Below are positions 35,301-48,599 of a stretch of DNA of 64,000 nucleotides, one piece after another. The notes below the pieces were generated by a model. That model made no database searches and was not told the origin of the DNA. It worked only from the letters and a program-made list of their open reading frames with translations. This DNA is from Terebella lapidaria (taxonomy: Eukaryota; Annelida; Polychaeta; Terebellida; Terebellidae), in the NCBI GenBank assembly GCA_949152475.1, contig OX424558.1, forward strand, positions 33,118,651-33,182,650, read 5' to 3'. Within the stretch, counting starts at the first letter, position 1. Every line of letters begins with the position of its first letter. The position numbers and the translations under genes are program-made.

Positions 35301-37619
35301 TCATATTTATTTGCGCAGGTACTATTCTGATGACTAAACGGTTACCACAATTCTAGATGGTCCCACCCCTTCTGCATGCATTGGTGCGCATAATTACATA
35401 ACCACGCGGGAATAGTGCAGTTATATGTTGTTGGGGTTGTTGGTATTACTGTCGTTGCCAACCCATCCCCCCCCCCCCACTCCCCCCCCCCCCCGCTCTC
35501 CTCCCCCGCACTATTCTGTAATTTGTGCAATTCACTTTGATAAATTTTGAACAATATTGGACTATTATTTGATCGTTGAATTTGTCCAAATAACCTATGT
35601 GGTATGTCAATATATGGTATGCCAATATATGGTATGTCATACGATATAAGATAACTCGTTCCGAGTAACAGGACTAAAACCCATGCTTATTTGTTTCCTT
35701 TCACATGCAGTTTTATAAATCGGAAAGCAATACAACATCAATCGATATTTAGTTCATACGCATTATAACTATGAATAAAAGGGACCACCAGCCACTGGGT
35801 AAAGAGGTGTTAGGCGGTGAGAATGATGTCGGCAATATTTTTAAAAATCACACATTTTCGACCTCCATTTATACATGAACCTCAAATATCGATTCGTGTG
35901 TATAACTCGGATGACAGTAAGGACTCTGATATCTCTGATAAGCGTTCAGCCTATGCCATCTGAGCACATCAACTCATGTACGTAGTACGGTATACTTCAA
36001 TGCCCCTTCTACTCGGGCCAACAGACCCTTCATTATTATGATGTAGGGCCGTGCCAGTAATTTCTGATGTTTTTATAAGCGCTCCATTTTCCCCATAGCT
36101 ACTTTGAATTTTGAAACTTCATCAAACCATTTTTCTACCAAATGTCAGACCCCTGTCGCAAGGATCGAAAAAGTTGTAATTTTATCTCAATATTACTTCA
36201 ATCTCAGACATTTAGCATGTTCTAGTAATCTAGCATATTATCTCATTGTATTGTGGTAATTTTAGAGCAGAAATGCCGTTGCGATGTAGCCTCTTACACA
36301 TAAACCTGGTGCTGTCAAAAGATTACACTATCACGAAATCAAGCAATTTCAGGAAATCGAGTGTGGACCCAGAAATCATATGATGGGGCCAAACTCGTCA
36401 TTGATCGGTGTATTTTCTTAACTTAAGTTTTCAAACCTGAAGCATTAAACTTCGTAGGAAATCGTTTGATTCCAGGATAAAGTATGGCAAGTTACATCAT
36501 GACACTTTCCAGTAGCCGTGGCGTATCGCTGAACTACGGACAAAAGATACTGAGCATAGGCCTATATGCAAGCAAGCAGGCTATGGAACATTCGGAAAAG
36601 ACAAAAGGCTTGTGCCTGCACGATGTGTACAACCTCGTGCTGCATAGGATAAAAAATCCATACCCATTGGCATAATACAGCCTACATGTAGTGATAAACG
36701 GACTCCCATCAAAAACTCGCAAACAACCAGATCACATACTACGTAAAATGCCAAATAGCTGGCACAACGGCTTTCAGGTCAATTTCTCGACAACTTGAGC
36801 CCTAATTGATACCTTTTATGTTTTGTACATACTCAGTAGATGCATCACTTCATTATTAAAACTAGTCACTTTTTCGTGTCCATGACCCTTTAAGAATAAG
36901 GAGCCATGGCCCTTTAAGAACCTTAAAGTCAATGATGATGTCAATACCGGTACTATGGCGAAGCAGGGGTCATTCAAACTATATTCACTACACAGAACAT
37001 TGTAGCTAATTTTCAGGTCTAAGTAAATAAATTTAAACATATATTCGGAACCAGTTATCGTCGAGACAATGGACTACTTCTTCCCTGTACCATATGACCT
37101 ATAGCTTCATGTTTGACCTAAACAGTGCTTCGACTATGTCATTTCGTGTTTTTTTTTTCATTTTACTATTATCAACTTGGGGCACATACTTCTCGCTTTT
37201 GTACACAAGTATGTCGGTATTTATATTCCTTGCGAGCTGATGCTCCTCGAGAAATTGGTCTGACTGTCAAAAACGTAATGTTCCTCCTCCGCCCTATTGG
37301 AACAAACAGGTGGGGATCAATAGCCCAACAATTCTTTTATACAAGTATTACATTACTAAAATTTATTGCATTAAGTATAGTGAGGTTTAACGTACTTTTA
37401 AAAATAAAAAGGAATTATTTTTTCCAGAAAAATACTGAATACTATTGTTCACATTTTGAGATATGCCCTTATTACGCTAAAAGTTACTGTCAGTGATATC
37501 AACACGCAGGTTGAAGATCAAAGAATTCCTATCAAGTTATTAATTTATGGTAACCAATCCTCTTTAAATGCAATCAAATAATTGTTTGTAATGTGTACAA
37601 AAGTTCATCAAAATATTGA
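35301..37619. other. Unannotated sequence upstream of the lectin gene
   Basis: No supported gene. A C-rich tract at about 35467-35513 could form G-quadruplexes on the minus strand, and a TATGGTATGTCAATA-like short repeat lies at 35598-35640. Short open frames here show no family match. Confidence 0.4.
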
Positions 37620-37859
37620 TTAAAATTATTTCCTGAAATAAACACTTACGCCCTTATTCCGTGCAACAGTCGATAGGTGCCCAGCCCATCAAGAAATATA
37701 CTACACCTAAAGCATACATCATAAACATATGTGATTTTCTTTTGCCATTTTCTCGAAAATGAATTACTCAGCGTTCATTTGGTAAATAAATGTGCCTCGA
37801 GGTTCTTGCCGGAAAGAAAAACTACAGCTGGGTTAATTTTTTATGCAGTATGTTTTTTT

Positions 37860-38710
37860 CAGGACTATATATCGCGCACGAAATGTTGCTTTGAGCTTCC
37901 TAGGATGAGTCTTACAGATGGCAGAATTGACTCGAACCACACGAATGAGGTGTTGCCGTAGACGGCCAGCATCATATTACTGTTATTTCTAGGTCGACAC
38001 CGTGTCGGAAATTCATGTACAATAACAATGATGGCTGAGAGTCCTAGTGTACTTTCGTGAGTGTGGCAGAGCAGACACTCCAAGCTATATAAGGAAAATT
38101 CAGTAATGTATTACAACTTACTTCAACAAATTCAAAATGCAATTGTCTGTTCATGATATAGCCCCGGGTATACATACAGCATACATTTGCCTCAAATCGG
38201 CGACATATAAACGTACATTTGTACATACGGTGGCTTCTATCTGCCAAGGGCTAGTGTTGAAAACGAATTCAACCCGTCCTTCTTTGTTTTCGGTCTTTGA
38301 ATTCAACCCCTATTTTTTCTTGTTCTAATCAGGACATATTTAATTCATAATAAAACAAATTGCTGAAAAGCAATAAAAAGATTTGCACATTGCTAATCAC
38401 TGTTATTGCTAAAACATATTTTTTCGTGTTTTATTTAACAGATCGCATTGCTTAGTCAGTACAATTGGCGACTGAAATTATTTAGCTCATGATAAAATCC
38501 ATTTTCAAACCAATATCATCCGCGAGCTTTTTTACGTTTGCATTTCTGGAAAAAATAGATAAAAAAATAGATAAAATAAACGGGGACGGGTTGCAGATTT
38601 TTTCACCGAAATTCTTGCCAAATACAAGCCACCGTTAACGTTGCTACATTTATAGTATTCAAAAATTGTTAGCTGGAACCCTCGAACAATAGCAGGCACC
38701 TGGAATATAA
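37860..38710 (+). repeat. Dispersed repeat D, both halves
   Basis: The left half (37860-38165) matches 25600-25905 and the right half (38460-38710) matches 33735-33965. No long coding frame. Confidence 0.55.
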
Positions 38711-38719
38711 ATAGCATGT

Positions 38720-39499
38720 ATTTTATACTAGTATATCTCTAAATCGCTGATCTACGCCTCGATGAACTGCTTCCTCGAATAACGTGTAAGTGTATGTTAT
38801 CTATGTGTCAAATCCTATTTATGGTCGTTATCGTTATTTGACATTAATAGCCATGTTTAGAAAAAACGAATCGATGACTAATTTTACAAGTGAAAACCCA
38901 GAGAAAGGTTCAATTGGGTAAAGTCCCCTTTTGACTTTCGAAAACACTATAAGTCTCCTCAACAGCTCTTGAAAATTCAATCTGAGTAGTCTTTGAAACA
39001 TAATCTGGCGAAATATATGTGAATAATGTCTCAAGCATGATCCCTTGAGGCTAGAATTATGAAGGGTCCATAGTGATATAAAAGTGGTAACCGACTGGGA
39101 TGCGACTGGTGAATGTTTTGCTAATGACTAATGATGAATCCAGGCAAGTCCCCAGGTTTTGAAAAACTGGAAGCACAAAAGACCAACGCGATTGGGACAT
39201 GATTTGTTGGCGTAGGGTCTTTGGCCCGCCCAGGGCACCAGCATCTGGCGGTTACTAGGTGCTCTGTGATGGACTCTGTTCATATATTGGGGCCCTAATT
39301 ATGTCGTCTGGACCCATAGGATTTGTCCACAACATATTTTAAATATGAAGTCGGTCAAGCAAAATACTTCATAGTATATGGCAACACGGTTCGACAGTTA
39401 CAATTTTTGTATAGGCCTAGATATAACCGTTGTAGATTATCATTGTAGATAGATTGTTGTAAAGCCCTGGTTCCCACAATATTTACCATAATAAAATAA
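38720..39499. other. Unannotated sequence
   Basis: No feature recognised. Confidence 0.4.
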
Positions 39500-40446
39500 T
39501 TTAGCTTTCATGATAAACTCCTCAATATTTAAGGAACACCTCAACAGGAAATTATATCAGATCCTTTATTTTATCGGTTCACTGATCAATTCAACTTATT
39601 TTGAACGGGCGTTGTATGGTATGTTTTCTAGGAGTAAAACGCTTTGTTTCCGATGTGATATTCAAATTAAACTGTTTCACCAATTAATAACACCTATATT
39701 GTTATTGAATCTAAAGTTTACTAAACCTGAAAATGTCTACTGCCTCATGTATGGTTTATGGTGAAACTTGAGAAGGATGTTTATCTCTGTGTGTTGAAAA
39801 TAAAATGGTTAATTATTGATTTAATATTGCATCTGGTAAGCAGAGTAAGTTATCTTGTATCATGTATAAATAATTAGATGTATGCAGAATTGTAATGGTT
39901 TTGAGTCGAAATGGCGCTCGTTTTCTAGACATAAGGGGATTTTCAAATTTATGGTATACTGATTTCTCTGCTGATTCGATACATATTTCTAAAGATTGGT
40001 TTAGGCATAGTATCAAACTGAGGGGATCTGAACTAAGTATTCAATCTTGATCCATGGATGTGTAGAATCATGAACAATGTATCATTTACAGGGCCTTTAA
40101 GGATAATTTAAGTACAGAGAAATATATTGGAATTTCAAATCACAACGATATGGTTACTTTGTGCAAGTTTAGATGTCGTAACTCCAATTTCCCTGCTTGT
40201 AAAAAAATGTACAATGATACCCTGAGCAGTACTTGCCATCTGTGTAATTCTGGATAAATCAGTGGTAAATACCATTATATATTTCAGAATAATCATTTTG
40301 CCGGAGTAAGAAATCAATATGTCAGAAAATTCTGTAGAAGTAACCCTAGCACCTTAAAGATGAAACAGTTATTTAGTTCTACAAACAAGAAGATTTTGAA
40401 AGATCTTGTAGCATTCATCACACAAATTAATAGTGCCTTGACATGA
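39500..40446 (+). pseudogene. Old LINE ORF2 3' remnant, frame-broken
   Basis: Conceptual pieces in shifting frames resemble the region after the RT of a LINE: ALYGMFSRSKTLCFR, DIQIKLFHQLITPILL (compare the common LFDQLITPILLYG), then DMVTLCKFRCRNSNFPACKK, LSSTCHLCN (finger) and YHYIFQNNHFAGVRNQYVRK, FCRSNPSTLKMKQLF, ending at TGA near 40446. Several frameshifts and stops separate them. The clade differs from LINE1 and LINE2. Confidence 0.75.
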
Positions 40447-40579
40447 GAATGAACTTCCATCTGTGTAGAAACTTGGTGAACTCGGTATGTCTTTTCAGAT
40501 ACTATTACTATTGTAACAGTGCCATTGAATTATCATTGTATTGTTTACACATGTATGATCATCTATCTTCTGGGTATAT

Positions 40580-41752
40580 TGAAGATGGCAACCGTTTTTA
40601 CCCGATTTTGGCAAAATTTGGAAGGGACTGAGCCACTACCATTTCTCTCCAGCCCTAAAAATTTCAAATCGATCGGACCGTTTGCCTTTGAGTTATGAGC
40701 GCAGACATTTGCACTGAAACGTCGCTGGCCAAAAATAACCGAAATCGTGACCCCCAATTTTTCGACATCGGGCGATAATGGAGAATTCTCGTCGTACGAC
40801 CATCGGTCGTACACCAAACGATCGGGAATTGGCCAAAAAAAATACAAAAATAGTTGGAAAAATTACTATCAAGTAGAACCGGAGTTAGAGCCAATTATGT
40901 GATTTTCTTTTTTCCGTTGCCATGGCAACCGTTTTCATCCGATTGTGGCAAAATTTTAGAGAGACTGAGCCACCACCATAGTACTTCTGCCCTATAAATT
41001 TCAAATTGATCGGACTGTTTGCCTTTGAGTTATGAGCGCAGACATTTGCACTGAAACGTCGCTGGCCAAAAATAACCCGAAACCGTGACCCCCAATTTTT
41101 CGACATCGGGCGATAATGGAGAATTTTCGTCGTACGACCATCGGTCGTACACCAAACGATTGTTAATTGGCCAAAGAAAAATAAAAAATAGTTGGAAAAA
41201 TTAATATCAAGTAGAACCGGAGTTAGAGCCAATTATGTGATTTTCTTTTTTCCGTTGCCATGACAACCGTTTTCATCCGATTTTGGCAAAATTTTAGAGG
41301 AACTGAGCCACCACCATAGCACTCTTGCTCTATAAATTTCAAATCGATCGGACCGTTTGCCTTTGAGTTATGAGCGCAGACATTTGCACTGAAACGTCGC
41401 TGGCCAAAAATAACCGGAATCGTGACCCCCAATTTTTCGACATCGGGCGATAATGGAGAGTTTTGGTCGTCAGATGATCAAGAATTGGCCATAGAAAAAT
41501 ACAAAATTAGTTAGAAAAAATTATCTTGATTAGAACCGAAGTTATGGTGAATTATTGATTTTTACATTTCGTCCGATTTTGACCAGATTCGAGGAGGACC
41601 GAGCCACTGAGATACCGCTTCATCTCTATAAGTTTCATGTTGATCGGACCATTCTCCTTCGAGATATGTGCGCGGACAGACAGACAAACAGACAGACAAA
41701 CGGACAGACCCAATTGCAATACCCTCTGCCCCTATCGGGGCGAGGGTAATGA
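40580..41752 (+). repeat. Family B tandem-core element (338-bp units)
   Basis: Three units with a spacing of about 338 bp (GGCAACCG or its variant at 40587, 40924 and 41262), each with CGATCGGACCGTTTGCC, GAGTTATGAGCGCAGACATT, GCACTGAAACGTCGCTGG and CCCCCAATTTTTCGACATCG. A fourth, shorter diverged unit follows, then a GACAGACAAACAGACAGAC tract (about 41676-41708). The end is a hairpin at 41722-41746, CCCTCTGCCCC TATC GGGGCGAGGG, followed by TAA. It has no coding capacity. Confidence 0.85.
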
Positions 41753-44700
41753 AGCACAGACAACTCCTGCACTACTACTGTTGAACGATCTACATCCCCG
41801 GCAATGTGGCGATTAAGTCAATAACAGTCGCTGGAATCTACCGTAATTTTGTCTTAGGTGACGCCTCTTTGGCCGTTGTAGCAACATTATTATCGGTACC
41901 TGTCTTTTGCTGTGTTTTATAGTATATATCAGAGCCCCAAATTTTTTGACAGTTGAGCTCATACGTAAATGATACACGATATATTCTCATGACACCAAGT
42001 ATAAAGTCACCCTCCGTATTGCTTTATCTGGGATTACTAGTACTTTGAACTAAAACCCGTAGCACTATTTTTCGGCATCATGCGATGAATTTTCTGAACA
42101 ATCGTCCCGAAATAATAATTTCTGAACTGTAGTCTTGAATCAATAACATGTCAACACCACCGTCAACGGAACCCAAATCAAGGATATATTGGACGACTAC
42201 TGACGGAAACATATCTCCTGAAACTAACAGAGGAATGTCATACAGAAATGTCAACACCGGATCTGCCACGACAAACCAGACGGGAAAAGCTTTCCTATTT
42301 CCCTGAAGCCAGTTCATCTAATCTTCAATGTTTATTTTGACCCTTGCTCCGATGAAGTGTGTGAAACGTTTCTCGTGGTGAAAATGATGTCCCTTCCACC
42401 AGATTGTTTGAGGAAGCTTCAACGAAATAGATACAAGCATGTTGATAGGCCGTAACTATAGAGTCCATACAGCGCCCGCTAGGTCAAGATTCTGCAGATC
42501 TGATAATGGAAGTGTGAATTATTAAAATGGACAGCGAACTCGTATTTGCTGAATGCTAATAATGTGATACCATCAGGACAGTAGGCTGATGTTCAACATC
42601 ATATCATTGACTGTATCGAAGCAGCAGCGATGTCGTTGCGATGAAAGAAAGTGAATCTTAGAATTCTATGGAATTATCCCAATACATGAAATTGTATCAG
42701 AATGCTTATCGATCCAATGAATATTGCCAAAGATCCAAAGATACATTTTACATACACGTTTTGTCTCCATGTGAATCCAACAAACCTATGAATCGCTTAC
42801 TGTGAAACAAAAATTTGCGACACAGCAAAATGCAGTTATTGTGATACACTCGATTTCAAAATTGATATGTTCTTGTTTTTTCCCCCAAAAGAAATGCGTG
42901 AGCTAATATCAGAAATACTGTTCGGTGACATACAATGAAGCTACCAGTAACATTCTCATTGATAAGATACGGCAATGCAATCATTGCACCACGTGATTTG
43001 ATGCCGCAGGAATATCAACTGAATTATCATTACTCGCGGGCTGATAAAATATGCAGAGACTGCATGGCAGAATATCCAATCTGATTTTGAGAGCGATATG
43101 TTCAGTACATCAGTGTTACTTCCCAATTCCAGCAGGTTCCTGTCGAGTAAAGACCCCATTCATTTTTTTGCAATGTAATTTACCTGCGGCTCATGCCTAT
43201 CAATATGACCAAAAATAACTTATGGCGACTGTTGTTCCCGAGTATAGGGACCAAACAACCTGATCAAAGTCCAAATAACATAAACTTGCGGATATTTCGT
43301 GTCATCATGAACGTTGGTATGATTAAAAATATACTTCCGTGTTCAGACTTTGGTAATTGTGTTGAAATATACATCACCAATTCCACGAGATTTTTATGAT
43401 GACAATGTAATCCTAAAATGGAACAGAATATAAACAAAACTCGACCAAATGGTTTGTCCAAAGACACACTGAAATCCTGAGGGACAAAGTGTGTCAAATG
43501 TCGTTGTTTCTACTGTACCTGTTCCCTACAAAAAACAGTTGAAGTTAGAGGTAACACAGACAGAGTGTAACTTTGGTTGTAATAAAAATTTTAACAATAT
43601 AACGAATATGATTGAAAAGACTGATCTTGACTTCAGTGTAGGATTCTCAGATTTTTTTTCTAAAATTCACTTGGTTTGAAAATTGTTTCTCGATGTGGCG
43701 CATTGTGTATAGTCCGTGTATGTATAGATAATCAATAGGAGAATAAATCTTTTCCTGGATACTGGTGACAATACGACGTTCGCACATTACCAGGACCTCA
43801 TTAAACTAATTCGATGGACTCGATCAAACAACTTTAATTCGAAACATTGTATATTCGAGTATTTTTTTTATTAGAATAAGAAATAGTTGTGTCGTCTGCA
43901 ACAAGAATACTTTCCGACGATATTCATACGATATTGCACATATCATTAGTGTAGATTATAAATAATATAAAAATGTCGTGAATTTTTTAATTTGTTCTTT
44001 TATAAGAAATAAATTCTATTCTATAAATTCTATTTGACAAATAATCGCTGAAACGCTCAAGCGCAACACCCCGTATACCATAGAACTCAATCTTATGCAA
44101 TAAAATATTACGGTCTAATATCAGAATGAAGTGATTCTCATTCTAGGACTACGAATTTTTAGACACAACTCAAATCATCAGAATGAACTGATCTTATGCC
44201 ATTTGTAAGTGGTTAGGGATTTCGAAGGTAGAGCCAAACCGATGTGGAAACACAAGTCATTTTGTATTTTCTAATGATTCTAATTCGTTGACAATTTGTA
44301 TTACATATACTATTAGGTCAATTTCATTCCTTTATCTTAATGGCTTTCAAGTCATACATGGCCCTCAACCTATTACTAAAATTTGATGTTATGAGATTGA
44401 AGGGTAAAGATGGTTACACAATTTCGAACGATCAAGAATATTTTATTTATCATGTCTTACGTGTTTTGTAGGTTCAAAATAGAGTGATCGTGACCAGTTT
44501 CAAGTGTTAGATTTTTTATTATGACATAACAGAAGTGTTAGGCCATTGTAAGGCAGACAACGCGGAAGTGAAAAAAACTCATCGTGTAAGTATGATACAG
44601 CCTCCAGGGCAAGCACTACAAATGTATGGCAAAGGAGATGTTATGCAATGTTTGTACCATTGAAGAGGGTCGACTGGTATTCCGACAATTATGTGTCAAA

Positions 44701-44860
44701 AGCTACTCAGGTTGTCGTCATTGACAAAGCAGTGAAGGAGCCGGCAAGTGTTTGGAAAAGTCGACAGGTGACATTTCCTGAAAGGCTTGTATTTATTTCA
44801 TCGACGCACACGCCTCGTCCAAGGTATTCCTTGTACCATTAGTCATCGATTTATTTTTTT
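41753..44860. other. Mostly unannotated 3.1-kb stretch
   Basis: No supported gene. The minus-strand frame at 42078-42317 (AFPVWFVVADPVLTFLYDIP and SVDGGVDMLLIQDY) has protein-like composition and could be an exon or remnant, but I recognise no family and no clean splice sites. The rest is AT-rich. Confidence 0.35.
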
Positions 44861-46490
44861 AGGTTACCGAACCTTTGGTACGATAACATATTGGCATGGC
44901 GTTGCGTCCGGCGTCGGCGGCGTCCGTCCACATTTTCATCTTTAAAGTTTACGATCGGATCTTTCTGAAATTTTGCACAAAAATACCTAAAAATATTTCG
45001 AGAGGGGGTTATTTTTTTGTTTTTTGATTTTCGCATTTTTTTTTCAAAATGGCGGCCATTTGGCCAATTTCTGACTTTGGCGGCCATTTTCTCAAAAACT
45101 GTTCAGACAGTTTTGAGATTTTTATTTCAAAAGATTGCTCTCACATACCTCTGTGATATGTATAAGTTCCGTTGCCCCTGAATCGCCGGTCTGCGTGTGG
45201 CGGTCATTTTCATGTTCTCGAATGGCCCCAAATAGCACTTTCCCATGTTATATTGTCCTATGCTTTATAGTGGGGACACATTATGCCTGATATCTCACTT
45301 ATTATTGAGATCAGAGACTAGGAATCAATTATGGACACATAGGAAATGATATATGCTGATTATTGTGATGACCTTGAATTTGACCTTTGACCTCATTTCA
45401 GAGCACGAAATGGTTAATATCTCGCTTATTATCTACTTTACAGCTTAGGAATCAATTTTGAACATATAGGAAATGATATATGCTGAATATTCTCATGACC
45501 TTGAATATGACCTTTGACCTCGTTTTCAAGGTCATAGGTCAAAATGGCTAATATCTCGCTTATTATCGACTTTACAGCTTAGGAATCAATTGTGAACATA
45601 TAGGAAATGATATTTGCTGAATATTCTCGTGACCTTGAATTTGACCTTTGACCTCATTTTCAAGGTCACAGGACAAAATGGCTAATATCTTGCTTATTAT
45701 CAAATTTATAGCTTAGGAACCAATTGTGGACATATAGGAAATGACATATGCCGAATATTCTGATGACCTTAACATTCACCTTTGACCTCATTTCCAAGGT
45801 CAAAGAACAAAATGGCTAATATCTCGCTTATTATCGACTTTACAACTTGAGAGTCAATTGTGGACAGATAAAAAAATGATATATTCTGAATATTCTCATG
45901 ACCTTGAATTTGACCTTTGACCTAAATTTCAAGGTCAGTCACCTTATTTTCAAGGTCAGAATACAAACTGGCTTATATCTCACTTATTATCGAATTTACA
46001 ACTTAGGAGTCCATAGTCATCATATAGGAAATGATGTATGCTGAATATTTTGGTGATCGAAAATTTGACCTTTGATCCCATTTTCAAGGTCAGAGAACGA
46101 AATGGCTAATATCCCGCTTTTTATCGACTTTACAGCTTAGCAATCAATTGTGAACATATAGAAAATGATATATACTGAACATTGTCGTGAACTTGACCTT
46201 TGATTTTCAAGGTCACAGGATAAAATGGCTAATATCTCGCTTATTATCGACTTTACAGCTTAGGAATCAATTATGAACATATAGGAAATGATATATGCTG
46301 AATATTGCTATGACCTTGAATTCAACCTTTGATCTCATTTTCAAGGTCACGTGACATAATGGCTAATATGGAAATGACATATGCCGAATATTATCGTGTC
46401 CTTGAATTGACCAATGACCTTATTTTCAAGGCCACGGGACAAAATACTAAATTATATTTGTCCGGTAACCTTTCTAAGCCCTTGGGCTAA
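44861..46490 (-). repeat. Family A element, complete reverse copy (A10)
   Basis: It starts with the complement of the right hairpin (GGTTACCGAACC TTT GGTACGATAACA), the CGTCCGTCC tract and the right unique part. About eight core units follow, and it ends with GTCCGGTAACCTTTC and the complement of the left palindrome (TAAGCCCTTGGGCTAA). Confidence 0.9.
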
Positions 46491-48060
46491 TTTTTTTATA
46501 CATGACTCACGTCAAAATACAACGACGACTCTGAAATGAATAGGACTGGATACATAGATAACTTACGCTTTTACACCTTATTCAAAGAATTTAGTTCATC
46601 CAGAAGTAGATCAGCGAATTCGACTTGTGCCAATATAAAATACATACTAATATTTCGGTTGACTCCGGTGCTCGTTATCGTTCCAGAGTTCTAGCTGACA
46701 ACTTTTGAAATACTATAAGTCTATAGCCGTGTAGGGTTACGGCGGAAATATCTCAAACCCATTCCAGCTTATTTTACTTGACGAAATATTAAGATCACTA
46801 ACAACAACAGCACATTTGCTTCCATACAGTTATTGATATAATATTGAACATCAACCGTACCTCGACTTTTTAAATAAAGTTGTTATCTTTATTTTGCGCC
46901 AATTTCCAAGGCAATATAAGAAAAACAATTCCCTATTTCAATACGTCCTTGAATGTAAGTGGTTATAGATCTTTTACAGAATTCTCAAATTCGAATTAGC
47001 ATACATATAATGCTTACAGTTGGTTGAGTATGGATGAATTCTTTCACATTCCCTTTGCGAATGCAAATATACATCAGTGTGCATCCATGAAGGGTGTCAG
47101 TCGTATACTGCAGAATTGAGGCCTAATGTGCATACATGTTCTTGTAAAGAGACACCATAGCAATTGTATCGTCGATGAATTGACGGGATCACACTATTAG
47201 CATTTGGCAAATACTAACCCGATGTCGATTTCAATAACTCACATTTCCATTCCAGATCTGCACGATCTCATGCGATCAAAAGGCGCTGTACAGAGAACGT
47301 GCAGGGGCAGCTTTCCACCCATATCTGTCGTTCATAGTTGAGAAATCGTTAGGACATACGACTGATCTTGTACTACAGCGATCATAAACAAATGCATGCG
47401 TCCGCGTAAACTACAAACACGACAGGATTTTGATGACGACATTGGAAACCCAAAATATGAACATTTCAAAAAGAAACAAGGCTTACAAAAAGCACACTTC
47501 GTTATCAGAGGCAAGCAATATACATGTCTGTTCTTATGGTTCATCTGGCAATGACACACTCTCAGAGGACCAAATTCCAAATTGTGAAGGGTTTGGTGTG
47601 TAATATGTGATACAAATAATGTGTATACAACTGCCATGGAACCCAATAAACAAAGCCCATAAATTCGGTGTATTACAAGCACAAATATCCCAATTTTGGA
47701 GAGTTCAAATGTTTTAGACATTGGAGAATCTCCATTAAGTTCTGTTATCTTATTAAAAATTATTATTGTGAATACTACAAAAATGTTATTTTGCAGGAAT
47801 CTTTCTTTGACTTTCAGATACCTTGTCAAACCTCTTTGCATTAGAATTTCTCGTGATGGCATAGATGTCTGGTTAGTACTGGATTCTTGATTCTTGTTCA
47901 AACAGTATTATCTTCTTGCAGATCAGGAAACTGATGTGTCAAGAGACCTAGTCGCGACTATTCCGCATAGTACCTACGGTTTCTCAAGGAACAACCCCCG
48001 TATCAACAATTCAAAATTGTATCGTTATAGTTAACGGCCAGTAGAGTCAGTATGTGTACA
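46491..48060. other. Unannotated sequence with a SINE1-related fragment
   Basis: A minus-strand frame of 189 codons (47332-47901) shows no recognised domain. Bases 47545-47600 (CTCTCAGAGGACCAAATTCC and following) nearly match part of SINE1 (1776-1826). No other feature. Confidence 0.4.
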
Positions 48061-48063
48061 GAT

Positions 48064-48065
<2 letters not shown>

Positions 48066-48112
<47 letters not shown>
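48066..48112. repeat. TA dinucleotide microsatellite
   Basis: Uninterrupted AT alternation of about 23 units. Confidence 0.95.
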
Positions 48113-48114
<2 letters not shown>

Positions 48115-48117
48115 ATT

Positions 48118-48425
48118 TTTTCAACCTTTTTGCCACATGGTAAAAATCCAACCTTTTTGTCACATTCTTCAATTTTCAAGATTTCGCTTCTTCGCAAGTG
48201 CTGATCCATTGTATGTGACCTAATGAGTCTTGCATGCAGCAGGCAACATCTTAACCATACCCCTACGTTAGGTATATAAGATATATATTTTGTGTAGCAA
48301 AAAGTATGTGACAAAATGGTCAAGGTTCAATGGTCATGCAAAAACCTAACCATTTTGTAACATCAACCATTTTGTTACATAATATATACATTTCCATATA
48401 CAACCTTTTTGTAACATAAATGGGG
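48118..48425. repeat. Dispersed CAACCTTTTTGTAACA module
   Basis: Repeated short words CAACCTTTTTGCCACATGG, AACCATTTTGTAACATC, AACCATTTTGTTACATAA and CAACCTTTTTGTAACATAA. The same module recurs inside the 31-bp satellite (53240-53310, 56232-56300, 57825-57900, 58222-58290, 58795-58850 reversed, 59150-59210 and 60085-60150). Confidence 0.7.
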
Positions 48426-48599
48426 ATAAACATATGTGTTTAACATTTCATCCGTTCCAATTAACACTTCAGAAGTTTGCATCACAGCCGATCGAATTTG
48501 AACCCTGACACCTGAACTTTTTTTGGAGGCTCCGGTCACTCAAAAGACATGATAATGGTTGGAGTTAATTCTGCAAAACAAGGGCAGCAAGCTGGCTGG

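Noticed and set aside
36484..36675. 63-codon frame
   Set aside because: No motif, no supporting context, and length expected by chance.
47332..47901. 189-codon minus-strand frame
   Set aside because: Cys-rich and hydrophobic but no recognised domain, and no splice or start context. It overlaps a SINE-related fragment, so it is probably chance.
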